Below are positions 16,676 to 19,745 of a stretch of DNA of 19,745 bases, one piece after another. The DNA lies in the NCBI GenBank assembly GCA_027024625.1, contig JALVRY010000067.1, positions 1 to 19,745 on the forward strand, in the 5' to 3' direction. Origin of the DNA: Thiotrichaceae bacterium (lineage in GTDB: Bacteria > Pseudomonadota > Gammaproteobacteria > Thiotrichales > Thiotrichaceae). The notes beneath the pieces were generated by a model, which was not told the origin of the DNA, searched no databases, and was given only the letters and a program-made list of their open reading frames with translations. Numbering within the stretch: position 1 is the stretch's first letter; each line of letters starts with the position of its first letter. The position numbers and the translations under genes were made by a program.

Positions 16676-17227
16676 CTATTCATCACCAAAAGCACTTTTT
16701 AAGTAAATCACCATCGAGTAGACCGTTAAAGCTGTCGCTACAGCTAAAAGAATCAAACCCACTTCTCGCAGTGGGAAAATTCCCCATAGAGTATTGTTAT
16801 ACAGCAAGAAAATTAATGCGGCGATTTGTGCTGCTGTCTTTAATTTGCCGACAAATGCAACCGCTACTTTGCCACGTTGCCCTGTTTCTGCCATCCATTC
16901 ACGCAAGGCAGAAATTATAATTTCACGCCCGATGATAATCATCGCAGCTAGCGTAATCCAAAACTCTGCTTCACGTTCAACAATCAGTAATAATGCTGCC
17001 GCTACGATAAGCTTATCAGCAACAGGATCAAGAAACGCGCCAAAACGAGATTCTAAGCCTAGTTTACGGGCATAGTAGCCATCCGCCCAGTCCGTTATCC
17101 CTGCAAAACCAAACACAGTAGAAGCAGCCAGTGGTGCCCATTCATAGTCTAAGTAGAAGAAAAAGATCATCAATGGAATAAAGACAATCCGAGTTATCGT
17201 CAGGATTGTTGGTAAATTAATAGTCAT
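16676..17227 (-). CDS. pgsA: CDP-diacylglycerol-glycerol-3-phosphate 3-phosphatidyltransferase
   Basis: This integral membrane enzyme makes phosphatidylglycerol phosphate from CDP-diacylglycerol and glycerol-3-phosphate, the committed step to phosphatidylglycerol and cardiolipin. It has 183 residues, the family norm. The CDP-alcohol phosphotransferase motif D-G-x2-A-R-x8-G-x3-D-x3-D is complete at residues 49-71 (ADGYYARKLGLESRFGAFLD and on). The N-terminus NLPTILTITRIVFIPLM is characteristic of PgsA. Hydrophobic segments continue to the C-terminus. The ribosome site is weak. Confidence 0.94.
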   Translation of the reverse strand: MTINLPTILTITRIVFIPLMIFFFYLDYEWAPLAASTVFGFAGITDWADGYYARKLGLESRFGAFLDPVADKLIVAAALLLIVEREAEFWITLAAMIIIGREIIISALREWMAETGQRGKVAVAFVGKLKTAAQIAALIFLLYNNTLWGIFPLREVGLILLAVATALTVYSMVIYLKSAFGDE

Positions 17228-17332
17228 TATCGAATAGTCTATTTCAGAAGGATTAATAAAATGTGAGGAGAGTATCGCAAATTGGACGATAGAATACTGA
17301 TAATTTCTTATAAAGTGTACTTTGGGTGTAAT

Positions 17333-17375
17333 TTAACCGACCATTAACCGATCAGTAGAAGATTTTTTCTATAAT
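17333..17375 (+). promoter_or_regulatory. Putative promoter with tandem 8-bp regulator repeat upstream of the DUF4124 gene
   Basis: TTAACCGA occurs twice, at 17333-17340 and 17344-17351, an 11-bp period (one helical turn) as for OmpR/PhoB-type response regulators. A TATAAT -10-like hexamer follows at 17370-17375, with no good -35, which suits an activator-dependent promoter. The DUF4124 ATG is 57 bp downstream of the hexamer. No experiment supports it. Confidence 0.4.
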
Positions 17376-17431
17376 TTATGACATATTCACAACTATAAAT
17401 AAAAATAATTGATATGAAATAGGAGTCATTT

Positions 17432-17884
17432 ATGAGTAACTTACTCTCACTTTTTATAATGGGTATTTCTGTACTATTACTTACCTCTAGCCCTCAGATT
17501 GATGCATCCATTTATAAATGGAAAGATGCTCAAGGACAAGTCCACTACTCACAGTCTATTCCTGATGGCATTGATAAGGATAAGATCAAAACGGTAGCAG
17601 CCCCTGCTCCAAGCAAAGGAGAAACTTCAGAGAAAACAATAGATTCAGAAGCCGAAAAAACCAACGATGAAGATGTTTCTGTTGTCAACGGCGAAAACTC
17701 AGCTTACTGCGAACAGCAAAATAAGATTATCAAGGCCTTACAAGAGAATGATTATGTAAAATGGAAAATTGACGATAAAGAAGTGCTATTAGAAGGTGAT
17801 GCTAAAGCGGCTCAGGTTGAGAAAATAAAAAAAGATATGAGCCAGTTTTGTTCTGGAAAGAAGCAGGCAGAAATAAATCAGTAA
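17432..17884 (+). CDS. Secreted DUF4124-domain protein
   Basis: This 150-residue protein has an N-terminal signal peptide (hydrophobic 4-20, likely cleavage near the SPQIDAS region). The mature start IYKWKDAQGQVHYSQSIPDG is the DUF4124 signature, common in gammaproteobacterial periplasmic or envelope proteins of unknown function. The rest is acidic/lysine-rich, low-complexity and predicted helical, with one later pair of cysteines (YCEQQ and QFCSGK). An AGGAG ribosome site lies 7 nt before the ATG. A CACAGAG-type repeat begins 2 bp after its stop. Confidence 0.85.
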   Translation: MSNLLSLFIMGISVLLLTSSPQIDASIYKWKDAQGQVHYSQSIPDGIDKDKIKTVAAPAPSKGETSEKTIDSEAEKTNDEDVSVVNGENSAYCEQQNKIIKALQENDYVKWKIDDKEVLLEGDAKAAQVEKIKKDMSQFCSGKKQAEINQ

Positions 17885-17886
17885 GG

Positions 17887-17949
17887 TTTTTAATACAGAG
17901 GACACGGAGAAGGCACAGAGTGGTGCTTTTCTCTTTGTCACTGTGTGAA
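17887..17949. repeat. Short CACAGAG-type repeat, possible hairpin after DUF4124 gene
   Basis: TAATACAGAGGACACGGAGA with AGGCACAGAG, then CTCTTTGTCACTGTGTGAA, is a compact member of the family seen at 10117-10364 and 12210-12382, lacking the large interior. Its halves are partly complementary and could fold at the 3' ends of the two convergent genes flanking it (DUF4124 gene and the GST-like gene). Confidence 0.6.
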
Positions 17950-17959
17950 TAACTCTTCT

Positions 17960-18628
17960 CTATTTTGACATAACGGGATAACACGCGTCATACCACTTGG
18001 CAAATCCTGCATTATGTTGTTTTGCCATGTCGATAACTTCTAGCTCATGTGATGATCGCAGTACACCAAATACACTACAATCAACAAAATCAGGTGTATC
18101 TCCACCAAAATATGGTTTGCCTTGTAAGCCATTCCCCACCCAATGATCAATTTCTGATAAAAATTCTACCTTAGCATCACCAATATTGTGTTTTGCTTTC
18201 ATCTTTTTGGCGACTTTGGGCATCATAATCGCCCCCATAAAACGGGAAAAGTGTTTCATAAAGAAGCCCATTTTGCTGTTTTGCATAATCACCGCAAAGT
18301 TCTTATAGGATTTTCCAAAATTTGGGTGAATTAAGGGAGGTAAAAAATGAACTAATTTATCATCAAGCCACTCTACCCACTTCTCAGCATCAGTATTACT
18401 TGGTAAGTGAGCATAGTTATCATTTACGTACTTTACTATTGTTGCTGACTCTGTGACAACTTTATCGCCATCACGTAAAACTGGCACTTTCTTATGATCT
18501 GTAAAATCTAACTCCTTCATTCCAAATGGAGTGACTTCAACAGTTGCATAATCTTGTTTTGCAAAATTCAGTAAAGCTTTGACTTTCCAACAAAAAGGAC
18601 AAGAATCAAACTGATAAAGTGTTAACAT
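17960..18628 (-). CDS. Glutaredoxin/glutathione S-transferase-like protein (PTGES2-like)
   Basis: The 222-residue protein has an N-terminal thioredoxin-fold/GST-N domain starting MLTLYQFDSCPFCWKVKALL, with a CPFC active-site pair (Cys10, Cys13), then KKVPVLRDGDKVVTESATIV with the cis-Pro and glutathione-binding ES. The C-terminal helical GST-C part has GKPYFGGDTPDFVDCSVFGV, like microsomal prostaglandin E synthase 2-type proteins and their bacterial relatives. It probably binds glutathione; its natural substrate is unknown. It converges with the DUF4124 gene. Confidence 0.85.
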   Translation of the reverse strand: MLTLYQFDSCPFCWKVKALLNFAKQDYATVEVTPFGMKELDFTDHKKVPVLRDGDKVVTESATIVKYVNDNYAHLPSNTDAEKWVEWLDDKLVHFLPPLIHPNFGKSYKNFAVIMQNSKMGFFMKHFSRFMGAIMMPKVAKKMKAKHNIGDAKVEFLSEIDHWVGNGLQGKPYFGGDTPDFVDCSVFGVLRSSHELEVIDMAKQHNAGFAKWYDACYPVMSK

Positions 18629-18682
18629 AGAAAAATCTCATAATTAAAGCTATTGATAGCAAATAGTTAATTTTATACTAAA

Positions 18683-18846
18683 ACCTGAATCAGTGACTTC
18701 ACTACGTCAGATAGCATAAACTATTGATTCCACAGCGGTTTAAAAAATGCCCGCTTAACCTACGGGTGAAGCTAAGATTTTTTAAAATCCACTGTGAAAC
18801 CAATAGCTTGCACTCTATTATCCACATTGAAGTCACGGATTCAGGT
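18683..18846. repeat. MITE-like long hairpin element upstream of the antiporter gene
   Basis: The ends are near-perfect inverted repeats (ACCTGAATCAGTGACTTC at the left, GAAGTCACGGATTCAGGT at 18829-18846). Inner arms (18717-18749 with 18776-18809) are also imperfectly complementary, so nearly the whole 164 bp can fold. Single arms of the same family sit at 6871-6901 and 13615-13646. No ORF or transposase lies within it, and no target-site duplication is obvious. Confidence 0.75.
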
Positions 18847-18909
18847 AAAAGCTATATCCGTAAACAACTACGGATTCAGATTAAAACGCAAGGCATAAGG
18901 GCAACAGCA

Positions 18910-19745
18910 GTGGAACACAGCATCCTCGACAGCATAATTAAACTACTCATTCTATCCGTAGGGGCTGTTGCTATCTTTCGCGTTTTTAGTTTACCACCAA
19001 TTTTAGGTTATTTACTCGTTGGAGCTGTCACAGGGGAGTATGCCTTAAACCTCATTGAACACAATATGTATCTTGATTTAATGGGAGAAGTGGGTGTTGT
19101 CTTCCTTTTATTTGCCATTGGTTTAGAATTTTCCATTAAGCAATTAATTGATATGAAAAGCACGGTGCTGGGCTTGGGTGGTTTGCAGGTGATTATCACC
19201 ACTATTGCTATTGCTGCCTCCCTGCACTATTTTGGGATGTCTTGGGCAGGAGCAATTATTGCAGGTGGCGCTGCAACAATGTCATCTACCGCTATCGTCA
19301 TTAAACAGCTCAATGAACAAAATGAGATGCGCACCAACCACGGTCGTATGGCATTGGGAATTTTATTATTTCAAGATATTGCCGTCGTGCCTTTTTTGGT
19401 GGTAATTCCTTTATTAGCGGGTGAATCACAAACCCAGCAAAATCCCGACTTCTGGCTACATTTTGCTAAAGGTGCAGGGATTTTTATCTTAATGCTGGTC
19501 ATTGGACACTTTAGCTTGCGTCATATCTTCCATCTTGTAGCAAAATCTAATTCAATGGAATTATTTAACATCACCGTCCTGCTGATAGCATTGACAGCTG
19601 CTTGGGTAACGGAGTTTGTTGGCTTATCACTCGCATTAGGTGCATTTCTGGCAGGAATGATGCTTAGTGAAACCGAGTATAAGCACCAAATTGAAGCTGA
19701 GATTCGACCATTTCGAGATATTCTTATGGGAATATTCTTTATCAC
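18910..19745 (+). CDS. CPA2-family monovalent cation:proton antiporter, C-terminus cut by window edge
   Basis: Opening with GTG at 18910 (AAGGG about 8 nt upstream), the frame is open to the window end, giving 278 residues. It is strongly hydrophobic with repeated membrane segments. LFAIGLEFS, GGAATMSSTAIVIKQLNE, LGILLFQDIAVVPFLVVIPLL and LSLALGAFLAGMMLSETEY are hallmark stretches of KefB/KefC-type exchangers (Na+/H+ exchanger domain). Such proteins exchange K+ or Na+ for H+ across the inner membrane. The TrkA-N/RCK regulatory part, if any, would lie beyond the edge, so KefB, KefC or another member cannot be told apart. No overlapping neighbour; the upstream gap is mostly the MITE-like element. 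Confidence 0.88.
   Translation, partial: MEHSILDSIIKLLILSVGAVAIFRVFSLPPILGYLLVGAVTGEYALNLIEHNMYLDLMGEVGVVFLLFAIGLEFSIKQLIDMKSTVLGLGGLQVIITTIAIAASLHYFGMSWAGAIIAGGAATMSSTAIVIKQLNEQNEMRTNHGRMALGILLFQDIAVVPFLVVIPLLAGESQTQQNPDFWLHFAKGAGIFILMLVIGHFSLRHIFHLVAKSNSMELFNITVLLIALTAAWVTEFVGLSLALGAFLAGMMLSETEYKHQIEAEIRPFRDILMGIFFI

Noticed and set aside
1..19745. DGR reverse transcriptase and template repeat
   Set aside because: No frame shows RT motifs, and no further copy of the VR with AAC runs is seen on either strand. If a DGR drives this gene, its RT and template are outside the window.

Overview
The window reads as a low-GC (A+T-rich by eye) gammaproteobacterial chromosome segment. The core block pabC-mltG-tmk-holB-pilZ-tatD is the classic gammaproteobacterial order, and comEC, a DUF2062 protein, pgsA, a DUF4124 protein and a KefB/KefC-type antiporter fit the same group. 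The many palindromic intergenic repeats, and a retroelement-diversified target gene beside a caspase-like gene, resemble large-genome filamentous or multicellular sulfur-oxidising gammaproteobacteria. That placement is inference; no rRNA or tRNA is present to confirm it.

Region 1 (1-5648, minus strand) is accessory and is the most interesting part. The upstream gene (5648 to 1938) encodes a 1236-residue multi-pass membrane protein with two tandem C-terminal FGE-sulfatase (C-type-lectin-fold) domains. Each domain ends in a near-identical segment of about 111 nt. The two segments differ at 21 sites. Nineteen of these are at codon positions 1 or 2, all 15 affected codons change the amino acid, and none of the differences is synonymous. 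This is the footprint of variable regions (VRs) of a diversity-generating retroelement (DGR). The reverse transcriptase and template repeat are not in the window. Downstream on the same strand (1578 to beyond the left edge) lies a CHAT-domain (caspase-like) protein with an intact-looking His223/Cys267 dyad. Together the two suggest a hypervariable extracytoplasmic sensor paired with a cytoplasmic protease effector. A cluster of short palindromes lies between the genes.

Region 2 (5649-7179) holds galE and a repeat-bearing intergenic stretch. Region 3 (7180-12191, minus strand) is the housekeeping cluster pabC, mltG, tmk, holB, pilZ, tatD (transcribed right to left), covering folate synthesis, peptidoglycan processing, dTMP synthesis, the DNA polymerase III clamp loader, type IV pilus function and a TatD nuclease. 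Two inverted-repeat elements with CACAGAG-type ends sit in or next to it, between mltG and tmk and upstream of pabC.

Region 4 (12506-16051, minus strand) carries a WD40-like lipoprotein and comEC. Region 5 (16099-18628) carries a DUF2062 membrane protein convergent with pgsA, a secreted DUF4124 protein and a glutaredoxin/GST-type protein. Region 6 has a MITE-like hairpin element (about 18683-18846) followed by the 5' part of a CPA2-type cation:proton antiporter that runs off the right edge.
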